A stretch of DNA of 9,469 nucleotides from JABMRP01 sp964444795 (GCA_964444795.1 CAYUIQ010000307.1:1-9469), one strand, 5' to 3'. Shown: positions 1-7,283, counted from the stretch's first letter. A program made the numbers and translations. The notes: generated from the sequence alone by a model not told the origin.

Positions 1-17
1 CAACCGTCTCTTTCCAT

Positions 18-49
18 ACCCCCCGACTTTCTATCGGGTGGTTTTCTTT
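18..49 (+). terminator. Probable rho-independent terminator of an upstream gene
   Basis: The arms ACCCCCCGA (18-26) and TCGGGTGGT (34-42) pair over nine positions with a single C/T mismatch and enclose a 7-base loop. The stem runs straight into TTTCTTT (43-49). A GC-rich stem followed by a T-rich run on the plus strand is the classic intrinsic terminator layout, so it most likely ends a plus-strand gene that lies before this window. The T tract is interrupted by one C, and no upstream coding sequence is visible to confirm the assignment. Confidence 0.6.
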
Positions 50-186
50 GTGATGCACCGGTTGCGCAAGGTGGCGAGAAGTTGCTCACTCTCCGGATTA
101 GAGAACCCCGATAACTCTAATGGTCTCGGGTGACTTTACCGAGCGAGTGTCGGTCGCAAGCCTCAAGCGCACGAAGGGGACGAACG

Positions 187-1746
187 ATGTCCACCGGAAT
201 CGGCAATATCCTGCTGGAAAAAGAGATCCTCCTGGAAAGTGGCACCAACGAATTGGAGGTCCTGGTCTTCGACGTGGCGGATTTCACGTTCGGGATCAAC
301 GTGGCCAAAGTCCGCGAGGTCTTGCCGGCGACCGAAATCACCAGCCTGCCCATGGCCCACTCGTCGATTCGCGGGGTGTTCAAGTTGCGAGACCGGGTGA
401 TTCCCTGCGTATCGCTCCTGGACCATCTGGGAATTGAATCGACCCGCGAGAAGGCCGAATCGAAAATCATTCTCAGCGATTTCAATCAGCAGCAGACGGC
501 CTTTCTGGTCGACGACGTGGAACGCATCCACCGTATGAGTTGGGAGAACATCCTTTCGGTACCCGGGCTGGATTCCCTGGCCAATAGTCCGGTAACCGCC
601 TTATGCCGCTGCGACGATCGGCTGATCGTGATGCTCGATTTCGAGATGATTCTCGACGACGTCACGGAGCAGTATTTTCGCACCGACGCGGTCGACAATC
701 CGCTGGGGCTGCCGCGAGAGAAGCTGCGGATCATGCTGGCCGAAGACTCGCCCACGGTTCGCGAGGCGATCGGCACCACCTTGAACAAGAGCGGCTATAC
801 GCAGACGACGTTTTGCGAAAACGGAGCCGAGGCCTGGAAGTGGCTTGAGCAGCAACTTCAGCAGGGCAGTCCGATTGAAGACATCGTCGATCTGGTGATC
901 AGCGACGTCGAGATGCCGCAGGTCGACGGATTCCATTTGACCAAGAGAATCAAACAGCATGCGCAGTTGAAGCAAGTGCCCGTCCTCCTCTACTCCTCGA
1001 TCATCACGCCCGACAACTGCAAGAAGGGGAAGGCCGTCGGGGCCGACGCCCAGGTCTCCAAACCCGAACTGTCCCGGGTCGTCGAACTGGCCGATGAGTT
1101 GATCTCCACCGCCCAGCGGGAGCATCGTGGCGCGGCGTTGCGAGATCTTTCCGAACGGGTCGAATCGGCGCAGGGCACCACCGAGCCAACTTCGTCGGCC
1201 AGTTCTCCACCGGCTACCGAGCCGGCGCCGACCGCGCCCCAAGAAGAACAAGCCCGGATCGCCACACCACCGGCGCCGACCGAGACGCCGGCGCCGCCGA
1301 GGGATCGTCCCGCGGACGCGCCCACGGAGAAGACCGCCGAGAGTCCGGCTTCGACCCCGCCGGCGGGCGTCAATCCGCATCTATGGACGACCTTTCGCCG
1401 CGAGTTGACCGGCCGAACGGCCCATCTCGACGACTTGTTTCGCCAGGCGGGCGGAGGCGACCTGGGCGACGAGATACTCAACGACGTGCTGCGAACGTTG
1501 CACACGGTCAAGTCGGCCTCGATGGTTGTGCCCGTCGAACCGGTCACCCGCTGCACCCATCTGGTCGAAACACTGCTGGACACGATTCGCAACGATCGCC
1601 GGCAGTGGCCCGCCGAGGTGCTCGGCGAGTATCTCCAGTGGCTCACGCGCCTGGTTTCGCCGGCCGCCGACACCAATGCCACGCTGGCCGACTCACCGCA
1701 ACTGGAAGGCTCGTTAGCCGGCATGTTGGCGACCATGTCGGGTTAG
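187..1746 (+). CDS. cheV: CheV-type chemotaxis coupling protein: CheW + receiver + C-terminal Hpt-like domain
   Basis: Cytoplasmic signalling protein of 519 residues. Residues about 15-160 form a CheW-like coupling domain that begins with the CheV-typical LLESGTNELE stretch; such domains link chemoreceptors to the CheA kinase. Residues about 180-305 form a response-regulator receiver with acidic residues E186/D187, phosphoacceptor D240 (in SDVEMPQVDG), S270 and K292 all in place. A Pro/Ala/Thr/Glu-rich linker (about 320-395) leads to a helical domain (about 396-495) with LHTVKSAS around H439, resembling the phosphorylatable His motif of Hpt domains (usually HxxKGxx; here Ser replaces Gly). 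The start at 187 is chosen because AAGGGGA lies six bases upstream; the GTG at 130 in the same frame has no such site. CheV proteins normally end after the receiver, so the Hpt tail is unusual. CheW and receiver assignments are firm; Hpt is probable. No other chemotaxis gene lies in the window. Confidence 0.9.
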   Translation: MSTGIGNILLEKEILLESGTNELEVLVFDVADFTFGINVAKVREVLPATEITSLPMAHSSIRGVFKLRDRVIPCVSLLDHLGIESTREKAESKIILSDFNQQQTAFLVDDVERIHRMSWENILSVPGLDSLANSPVTALCRCDDRLIVMLDFEMILDDVTEQYFRTDAVDNPLGLPREKLRIMLAEDSPTVREAIGTTLNKSGYTQTTFCENGAEAWKWLEQQLQQGSPIEDIVDLVISDVEMPQVDGFHLTKRIKQHAQLKQVPVLLYSSIITPDNCKKGKAVGADAQVSKPELSRVVELADELISTAQREHRGAALRDLSERVESAQGTTEPTSSASSPPATEPAPTAPQEEQARIATPPAPTETPAPPRDRPADAPTEKTAESPASTPPAGVNPHLWTTFRRELTGRTAHLDDLFRQAGGGDLGDEILNDVLRTLHTVKSASMVVPVEPVTRCTHLVETLLDTIRNDRRQWPAEVLGEYLQWLTRLVSPAADTNATLADSPQLEGSLAGMLATMSG

Positions 1747-1768
1747 CAGTCTGTTGAGAACCACCGCG

Positions 1769-3139
1769 ATGAAACGATCCACACGCATGGAAATCGCCGT
1801 GCTGGTTGCGGCGATTTCCGCTCTCTGGCCTCGCTGGAGTCCTGCCCAGCAACCCGGCACGCCCCGCGCGCCGCGCCGCACGCCGGCCGTCGAGGTGTAC
1901 CAGCGGTGGAAGGATTCGGTCGTGTTGCTCAACGGGCCGATCGTGAAGAAGGGCCGGCCGGGCACCGAAGAATTCTTCAAAGGGACCGGCAATCCGAACC
2001 GGGAATTCAACGTCGGTACCGGCTTCGTCATTCACGCCGACGGCTATATCCTGACCAACGCCCATGCCATGCAACGGGTGATCGAGCACCGCGTGGCGCT
2101 GTCTGACGGCAAGACTTACCAGGCTGAGTTGATCGCTTCGGTGTGGGAAGAAGATCTGGCCCTGCTGAAAATCGACGCGCCCAAGCCGCTACGGGCAGTC
2201 GTTTTGGCCCCGGCCGGCGATATCATGGTCGGCGAAACAGTCATCGCCATCGGCAACCCGCACCGCTTGCTCCACACCTGTACCACCGGCGTAGTCAGTG
2301 CCGTCGGCCGGAATACCAAACCCGACGACATGCCCGGCGTCACGCTGGGGGACCTCGTCCAGACCGACGCGGGGATCAACCCGGGCAGTTCCGGCGGGCC
2401 CTGGTTCAATGTGTTGGGGGAGGTCCTGGCCGTGACGACCTCGATGAAGCGGGAATCCGAGAACATCGCCTTTGGCATCTCCACCGCCACAATCCACCGC
2501 CGGCTGCCCGCGATGCTCGACGTCCATCGCCGCTACGGGCTGATTTCCGGGCTGGAAGTCGCCGACGCCGCGCCATGCAGTGTAGCCGGCGTGGCGGCCG
2601 ACACGCCGGCGGACCAAGCGGGGATCAAGCCGGGCGACGTGATCCGGCGGATCGACGACCGAGAAATCGCCGGCCCGACCGACTTCCATCTCGCCCTGGT
2701 CGGCCGTACACCCGATCAGACGCTTTCGCTCCAACTGCTGCGAGGAGATGAGTCGATCGAGGTCAAACTGACGCTCGCGGTGCGTCCCAAACTCGATGCG
2801 GCCGCCCTGCTTGCCGATCGCCTCGGGCTGTCGGTCACCGCTCTGGACGACAAGACGGCCCGGGACATGCAACTGCACGTTGCCCGCGGGCTGGTCATTA
2901 CCAAGGTGGACGCGGACCGCTACACCGACGTCGACGACCCACCCGCCGTGGGTGACGTCCTGGCTCGCATCGGCAAGATCGGCCCTCGCGACCCGGACCA
3001 CGCCGCTCTGCTGCTGGATCAACTCGACCCGTCGGTGCCGGTCGATTTCATCCTGCTCCGCAAGAAGGACACCGTGCTCTCACGGATCGACGTCCACTTG
3101 GCGCCTCGCAAAGCCGCGGTGGAAAACGAAGGCGAGTAA
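1769..3139 (+). CDS. Exported HtrA/Deg-like serine protease with two PDZ-like domains
   Basis: 456-residue trypsin-like protease of the HtrA/Deg type, expected to act outside the cytoplasmic membrane on misfolded or regulatory protein substrates. The N-terminus has basic residues (MKRSTR), a hydrophobic stretch and SPAQQ, fitting a signal peptide or membrane anchor. The catalytic triad is visible: H99 in TNAHA, D129 in EEDLALLKID, and S208 in NPGSSGGPW. A first PDZ domain (about 261-345) contains the typical ADQAGIKPGDVI stretch; a second, more divergent PDZ-like segment covers about 350-445. The ATG at 1769 places the basic residues right before the hydrophobic core; an in-frame TTG at 1754 is an alternative, and neither has a convincing Shine-Dalgarno site. 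The start is 22 bases after the cheV-like stop, so co-transcription is likely but unproven. The family call is firm; assignment to a named paralogue (DegP, DegQ, DegS) is not possible from the sequence. Confidence 0.9.
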   Translation: MKRSTRMEIAVLVAAISALWPRWSPAQQPGTPRAPRRTPAVEVYQRWKDSVVLLNGPIVKKGRPGTEEFFKGTGNPNREFNVGTGFVIHADGYILTNAHAMQRVIEHRVALSDGKTYQAELIASVWEEDLALLKIDAPKPLRAVVLAPAGDIMVGETVIAIGNPHRLLHTCTTGVVSAVGRNTKPDDMPGVTLGDLVQTDAGINPGSSGGPWFNVLGEVLAVTTSMKRESENIAFGISTATIHRRLPAMLDVHRRYGLISGLEVADAAPCSVAGVAADTPADQAGIKPGDVIRRIDDREIAGPTDFHLALVGRTPDQTLSLQLLRGDESIEVKLTLAVRPKLDAAALLADRLGLSVTALDDKTARDMQLHVARGLVITKVDADRYTDVDDPPAVGDVLARIGKIGPRDPDHAALLLDQLDPSVPVDFILLRKKDTVLSRIDVHLAPRKAAVENEGE

Positions 3140-3286
3140 TCATTGCTTGCGTTTGAACAGCGGATAGCGGGCATCATCCTCGGTGGTCACATCAAGCTTC
3201 TCTTTGCTAAGCGCGTCACACAAGCGTTTCTCACAAAATATGCCCACAACATACCAAAACCACAACACTTTCCGTCTGTTCTGCAT
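3140..3286 (-). CDS. Candidate small protein, 48 residues, unknown function
   Basis: A minus-strand ORF starts with ATG (3286-3284) and ends with TGA (3142-3140). A GGAG sits five bases upstream of the ATG (3295-3292 on the minus strand), an in-frame TGA lies a few codons further upstream, and no earlier start is available. The predicted peptide begins MQNRRKVLWFWYVVGIF: a basic head then an aromatic hydrophobic stretch too short for a confident membrane helix. It continues with CEKRLC, a charged middle, and ends in DARYPLFKRKQ. Its stop abuts the protease stop (3137-3139) with no base between them. I do not recognise a family. The ribosome binding site, protein-like composition and placement in a gap otherwise free of genes support it; its short length and lower GC than its neighbours argue for caution, since an ORF of this size can arise by chance. 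Confidence 0.38.
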   Translation of the reverse strand: MQNRRKVLWFWYVVGIFCEKRLCDALSKEKLDVTTEDDARYPLFKRKQ

Positions 3287-3444
3287 GAACTCTCCAACGT
3301 GAAATCAGTTTGATAACGATCACCGCCAAGAGCTGATATCACATTGACCTGATACCAACAATCCGGCTAGGTCGGTCCGTCCCTTTCCGCTACAATCCGG
3401 CGTCCGGAATGCCAGCCAACCTTTACCCCATGGAGGGGGTATCA
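3287..3444. promoter_or_regulatory. AT-richer intergenic region with -10-like TACAAT upstream of the large exported protein
   Basis: No further gene is visible here. TACAAT (3391-3396) matches five of six bases of a sigma-70 -10 box on the plus strand and lies about 50 bases before the ATG at 3445. No good -35 box is found 16-18 bases upstream (the bases there read CTAGGTC), so the promoter call is tentative. A GGAGGGGG ribosome binding site (3432-3439) lies five bases before the ATG at 3445. The same gap contains TGATAACGATCA (3311-3322), the perfect palindrome TGATATCA (3334-3341) and TGATACCA (3350-3357), which might be operator-like but have no recognised binder. Confidence 0.4.
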
Positions 3445-6400
3445 ATGGGTGCTCTTCTGTCGTGCCGTGTCGTGCGGGTGGTGGCCGTGTTTTCGCTGGG
3501 GATCGGTCTGGTGTCGAGCGCGTGGACCCAGCAACCGCCGACCCAACCTCGGCAGCGCGAATTTCGCGTGGCGGGGTTTGCCGACGATCCGAATAGTGTG
3601 CCCTCGCTTCCGCCCGATACTCCGACCCGCGTTTCGGCGGAAGTCGACTCCCGCTCCGACCCGATGTGCCACGAAGTGATGCGCGGCGACGCGCGGCTGG
3701 CCGACGTCTGTTTCGTCGATCGGCTTACCGGATGGGCGGTCGGCGATCGGGGCACCATTTGGCATACCGACGACGGCGGCCAGCAGTGGCAATTGCAGCG
3801 GTCGGGCGTGTCGTGCCCCTTGCGGTCGGTCTGGTTTCTCGATCGTTACACGGGCTGGGCTGCCGGCGGACTGACGCATCCCTACACGCATACCAGCAGC
3901 GGCGTGTTGCTGGTCACCCACGACGGTGGCAAGATCTGGCAACCGATCGGCGAGGCGACCCTGCCGGCCCTGCGTCGTGTCCGGTTCTTCGACCACAAAG
4001 CGGGTTGGGCGGTCGGCTGCCGGTCGGGGCACCATCCCTCCGGCGTGCTCGTCACTCAAGACGGCGGCCAGAATTGGCGGGCTCTCTCCGCCACGACCGA
4101 CCAAACATGGCTCGCCGCCGACATGCTCGATTTGCACGACGGGGCATTGGCCGGCCGCAACGGCACCACCGCGATGGTGCGCCAGCGAAGCATCACCCCC
4201 GGGCGGACAGCTCCTCTGGGCCTGCGCAACCTGCATCGCATCCAGCTTGTCGCCCCACGATTCGGCTGGCTGATCGGCGACGGAGGATTGGTGATGATGA
4301 CCGAAGACCTGGGAACCACCTGGCAGACGCCGCCGGGAGAGTTGCCCATGGAGGTCGCCCGGCATTTCGATTTCGCCGCCCTGTCGGTGGTCGGGCCGAA
4401 TGCCTGGATCGCCGGAACGCCCGGCACACGCGTCTTCCGCAGCACCGACGCGGGTCGCACTTGGGCCTCGTTCTCGACGGGTCAATCGGTCCCGATTCGG
4501 GGGCTGAGTTTCGTCGATCCCACGCACGGCTGGGCGGTGGGCGATTTGGGTACGATCCTGACGACCGTCGACGGCGGGCTGACCTGGCATCGTCAGCGGT
4601 GCGGCGGCACGCGTTCGGCCGTGCTCGGCCTGTTTGGCCGCCCCGAGGATGTCCCCCTGGAATTGCTCGCCCAGCTTGCCGGCAACGAGGGCTATCTGAG
4701 CGTGGTCGAGATCGTCAATCGCCGCGACGTGGAAACACCCGCCCGGAGTTCCGTCCATCCGACCGATCGGCTACACGAGGCGGTCGTTGCCGCCGGGGCT
4801 TGTGGGGCGACCGCCGCGTGGCAGTTTCCTCTGCGGCAGCCGAACCTCGGGCTGGGGATCGAGCAGATCGTCGAGGGCCTGAACCATGCGACCGATGGTC
4901 GTGGGATCGAGCAGCTCCAGGCCCATCTGGTACGCCAGATCCGGCTTTGGCGACCGGAAATCCTGGTGACCGGCGATGCCGACGGGTCGCGACGGCGACT
5001 CGTCTACGATATGGTCCTGCGAGCCGTGGAGGAGGCGGCCGATCCGACACGATTCACCGAGCAGATCTCGCGGGCCGGTCTGGCGCCGTGGAAAGTGAAA
5101 CGAGTCGTTGCCACGCTGCCGCCGGGTATCAAGGGCGAGTTGATCCTGACCACCGCGCAATTGGCCACCCGGCTGGGACGCTCGCTGGGGGAGGTCGTCT
5201 CGCGGGGGAGAGGACTGGTCGGCGACCGATTCGCGCCGCCCGTGGCCAGTCTCGGCTTTCGCGTGGCGGTCGACCGCACGGGCACCGACGAGGCGAGCGA
5301 TTTTTTTAGCGGCATCTCATTGCATCCCGGGGGAGAGGCCCGCCGCGAGTTGCTCCCCTTTCCGCCGGGCGGACTGCGGCAGATGCAACGCATCGCCCAG
5401 CGGCGCCGCAACACGGAGGCGATCGTCCAGCGCGGGCAGGCCGATCCGCAGGGGGGCGTGCAACTGTTGGCGCAGACCGACGAATTGGTCCGCGATCTGG
5501 ACGCCCGCAGCGCCGGCGACGTGATCTATCACCTGGCCCAGTCGTATTATCGCAACGGGCGTTGGGACGAAGCAGCACAGACATTCGAGCTGTTTGCCGA
5601 TCGTTATCCGCGTCATGCACTGGCCGCGCCGGCGCTGGAGTGGCTCGTGCAGTACTATGCCAGCGGCGAGGCGGCCTGGCGGATTCAAGGTTCGCAGCGG
5701 AGCGTCAATGTGCGGGCCTCCGCCGCGGAAATTCCGGGCGAGCGGCCGTATGCGGTGCGTCAGGCGTCGGCGCTGTCGATCGATCTTTCTCAGCAGATCG
5801 ACCGGCAACAGCAGGCGGCCCTGTTCGCCCAAACCATCGAACAACACATGCCGGCGCTCTATGCCGAGCCGATGATCCGGTTTCCCCTGGCCGCGGCGGA
5901 TCGCGCGCGGGGATACGGCCGGCAGGCCGACCGGTATTACATGACCCGGCGCTACGGCGCGTTGCACGACGCCTGGTGGGAGTGTGCCAAAGGAGAACAA
6001 TGGCTTGCCCGGCCCGAGGGCACACCGCCGAAGCCCGTGTTCCGGTGTGCCATCGCTGCGGCCAAGCCCCTGTTGGACGGCAAGCTCGACGAGCCCGTTT
6101 GGCAACAGGCTCAAGCGGCCCGACTCCAAAGCACCGCGGGCGACGACCACCGATGGCCGGCCGAGGTGATGATGGCCTACGACGCCGAGTTTCTTTACCT
6201 GGCCGTTCGCTGCCGACAGGCTCCGGGCGCGCATTATCGGCCCGGCGTTGGTCCCCGGTCCCGCGACGCCGATCTGACGGCCAGCGACCGGATCGATCTC
6301 TTCCTCGATCTGGATCGCGACTGGGCGACCTACTACCGGTTTTCGCTCGACTCGCGTGGGTGGACGAGCGAAGGCTGTTGGGGCGATACATCGTGGAACC

Positions 6401-6615
6401 CGACGTGGTTCGTTGCCGCCGATACTTCCGAGGGCTCGTGGACCGCCGAAGTGGCAATTCCCCTGGACCAGCTTACGGGCAACTATCCCCAGTCGCGCCA
6501 CGCATGGGCGGTTGGTCTGCAGCGAACCGTCCCCGGTGTGGGGTTCCAATCCTGGAGCCGGCCCGCCGCGACCGAAGTGGTCCCCGAGGGGTTCGGTTTG
6601 TTGATCTTCCAGTAG
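3445..6615 (+). CDS. Exported multidomain protein: YCF48-like propeller, degenerate PIG-L/LmbE-like domain, TPR-like, CBM9/DOMON-like
   Basis: 1056 residues, with a signal-peptide-like start (basic residues, hydrophobic core, about residue 27). Residues about 85-390 contain repeated GWAVG...DGG..W motifs as in YCF48/BNR propellers; I count seven blades, the fourth degenerate. Residues about 391-600 follow the pattern of PIG-L/LmbE N-deacetylases (strand then acidic motif, RLHEAVVAAGACGA, LVRQIRLWRPEILVTGD), but the metal motif AHPDD reads GRPED (398-402) and the HPDH-like site reads DGSRRR (513-518), so it is probably inactive. A TPR-like helical stretch around 690-755 contains YHLAQSYYRNGRWDEAAQTF. 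Residues about 865-1056 (LDGKLDEPVW, YDAEFLYLAVRC, IDLFLDLD) resemble CBM9/DOMON-type sugar- or ligand-binding domains. The ATG at 3445 is chosen for the GGAGGGGG five bases upstream over 3409 and 3430. Propeller and CBM9-like calls are fairly safe; PIG-L is inferred from pattern. The protein's function is unknown. Confidence 0.82.
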   Translation: MGALLSCRVVRVVAVFSLGIGLVSSAWTQQPPTQPRQREFRVAGFADDPNSVPSLPPDTPTRVSAEVDSRSDPMCHEVMRGDARLADVCFVDRLTGWAVGDRGTIWHTDDGGQQWQLQRSGVSCPLRSVWFLDRYTGWAAGGLTHPYTHTSSGVLLVTHDGGKIWQPIGEATLPALRRVRFFDHKAGWAVGCRSGHHPSGVLVTQDGGQNWRALSATTDQTWLAADMLDLHDGALAGRNGTTAMVRQRSITPGRTAPLGLRNLHRIQLVAPRFGWLIGDGGLVMMTEDLGTTWQTPPGELPMEVARHFDFAALSVVGPNAWIAGTPGTRVFRSTDAGRTWASFSTGQSVPIRGLSFVDPTHGWAVGDLGTILTTVDGGLTWHRQRCGGTRSAVLGLFGRPEDVPLELLAQLAGNEGYLSVVEIVNRRDVETPARSSVHPTDRLHEAVVAAGACGATAAWQFPLRQPNLGLGIEQIVEGLNHATDGRGIEQLQAHLVRQIRLWRPEILVTGDADGSRRRLVYDMVLRAVEEAADPTRFTEQISRAGLAPWKVKRVVATLPPGIKGELILTTAQLATRLGRSLGEVVSRGRGLVGDRFAPPVASLGFRVAVDRTGTDEASDFFSGISLHPGGEARRELLPFPPGGLRQMQRIAQRRRNTEAIVQRGQADPQGGVQLLAQTDELVRDLDARSAGDVIYHLAQSYYRNGRWDEAAQTFELFADRYPRHALAAPALEWLVQYYASGEAAWRIQGSQRSVNVRASAAEIPGERPYAVRQASALSIDLSQQIDRQQQAALFAQTIEQHMPALYAEPMIRFPLAAADRARGYGRQADRYYMTRRYGALHDAWWECAKGEQWLARPEGTPPKPVFRCAIAAAKPLLDGKLDEPVWQQAQAARLQSTAGDDHRWPAEVMMAYDAEFLYLAVRCRQAPGAHYRPGVGPRSRDADLTASDRIDLFLDLDRDWATYYRFSLDSRGWTSEGCWGDTSWNPTWFVAADTSEGSWTAEVAIPLDQLTGNYPQSRHAWAVGLQRTVPGVGFQSWSRPAATEVVPEGFGLLIFQ

Positions 6616-6665
6616 GACGGGCTCTTGAGACGGAGCTTCGACTCGTTGCGACGCCGAGCGGTTGC

Positions 6666-6694
6666 TTGCATGGCCAGCCGGCGGCGGGTAGAAT
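6666..6694 (+). promoter_or_regulatory. Putative sigma-70-like promoter of the small lipoprotein gene
   Basis: TTGCAT (6666-6671) and TAGAAT (6689-6694) are separated by 17 bases. The -10 matches five of six consensus bases; the -35 only its TTG. It lies in the 144-base gap after the large protein gene and would start transcription about 60 bases before the ATG at 6760. This fits independent transcription of the lipoprotein gene. The gap holds nothing else recognisable. Confidence 0.45.
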
Positions 6695-6759
6695 CGCTTG
6701 CGCTTCGGCCTCGTCTTCGCTTCCCTCAATCTCTGGCTTCTTCCGGTAAGGACCAACCG

Positions 6760-7263
6760 ATGTCAATTTTAGAATCCCCAACTGCCGTCTCCGCACCCAC
6801 GGCCCGCAAGTCCGCGCAGTGGACACTTTTGGCCGTTGCGATCGTCGTTTGCTGCTGCCCCGTGTGGACTGGTTGCGGCAGCGACCGGCCGGAAATGGTG
6901 CCGGTCAGTGGCAAGGTCACCTACGGTGGAGGGGCATGGCCGAAGGAGGGGATTCTCTATTTCGTCGCCGTCGAAGCAGCCGAGGGCAAGCCGGCCCGAT
7001 CGGTCTCCGTGCCGTTCGACACCGAAGGGAACTTCTCGGCCGAGGCATTTAAGGGCGACAAGGGGCTGATACCGGGCAAGTACAAGGTAACGGTGGAATG
7101 CTGGGAAACACCGCCGAGTATGGGGGGGGACGCCGATACCAGCGGCATGCCGAAGAGCTACGTGCCGGTGAAATACCAGAGCGCCACGACCACCCCCCTG
7201 AAGCTGATGGTCAAATCGGGCTCTTCGGCCATGACCGAGACGTTCGACGTTCCCAAGTCGTAG
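6760..7263 (+). CDS. Small lipoprotein with transthyretin-like beta-sandwich
   Basis: 167-residue predicted lipoprotein. An N-terminal tail of about 20 residues precedes a hydrophobic segment (WTLLAVAIVVCCCPVW) that ends in TGC, making C39 the likely lipidated cysteine. The mature part opens with VPVSGKVTYGG, then ILYFVA, and later LIPGKYKVTVECW; this matches the 'GKVTYxGxPL...GxxxFxP...PGxYxV' pattern of the carboxypeptidase-regulatory or transthyretin-like lipoproteins frequent in planctomycetes, often found beside DUF1559 genes. The start at 6760 is chosen because AAGGA (6748-6752) lies seven bases upstream and a promoter-like element precedes it; the frame is open back to a TTG at 6625, but that would add a long Arg-rich extension before the signal sequence. 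A DUF1559-like gene lies two genes downstream, consistent with the family habit. Its precise role is unknown; cell-envelope location is inferred. Confidence 0.82.
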   Translation: MSILESPTAVSAPTARKSAQWTLLAVAIVVCCCPVWTGCGSDRPEMVPVSGKVTYGGGAWPKEGILYFVAVEAAEGKPARSVSVPFDTEGNFSAEAFKGDKGLIPGKYKVTVECWETPPSMGGDADTSGMPKSYVPVKYQSATTTPLKLMVKSGSSAMTETFDVPKS

Positions 7264-7283
7264 CTGAATTCGTGAGAATTCGG
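7264..7283 (+). other. Hairpin with GNRA tetraloop just after the lipoprotein stop codon
   Basis: CTGAATTC (7264-7271) and GAATTCGG (7276-7283) pair over eight positions, one of them a U-G wobble in RNA, around a GTGA loop, which is a GNRA tetraloop sequence. It begins at the base after the TAG stop. No T tract follows, so it is not a standard intrinsic terminator; it could be a 3'-end stabilising hairpin or a chance product of two nearby GAATTC sites. Confidence 0.35.

Noticed and set aside
601..1380. Long minus-strand ORF (259 codons) opposite the cheV-like gene
   Set aside because: It is antisense to a well-supported gene, is Arg/Gly-rich low-complexity, and has no recognisable motif; typical of high-GC shadow frames.
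3344..3396. TTGACC (3344-3349) as -35 partner of TACAAT (3391-3396)
   Set aside because: The spacer would be 41 bases, far from the 16-18 needed by sigma-70 promoters.
3442..4758. Minus-strand ORF of 438 codons opposite the propeller region
   Set aside because: The plus strand here has clear repeated propeller motifs and a good ribosome binding site; the antisense product shows no family features.
5317..6756. Minus-strand ORF of 479 codons opposite the TPR and CBM9-like regions
   Set aside because: It is antisense to coding sequence with recognisable domains, has odd composition (Arg/Pro/Gly) and no supporting start signal.
6625..6759. Upstream extension of the small lipoprotein to the TTG at 6625
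   Set aside because: It would put an Arg-rich 45-residue segment before the signal peptide, crosses the promoter-like element, and lacks a ribosome binding site comparable to AAGGA before 6760.
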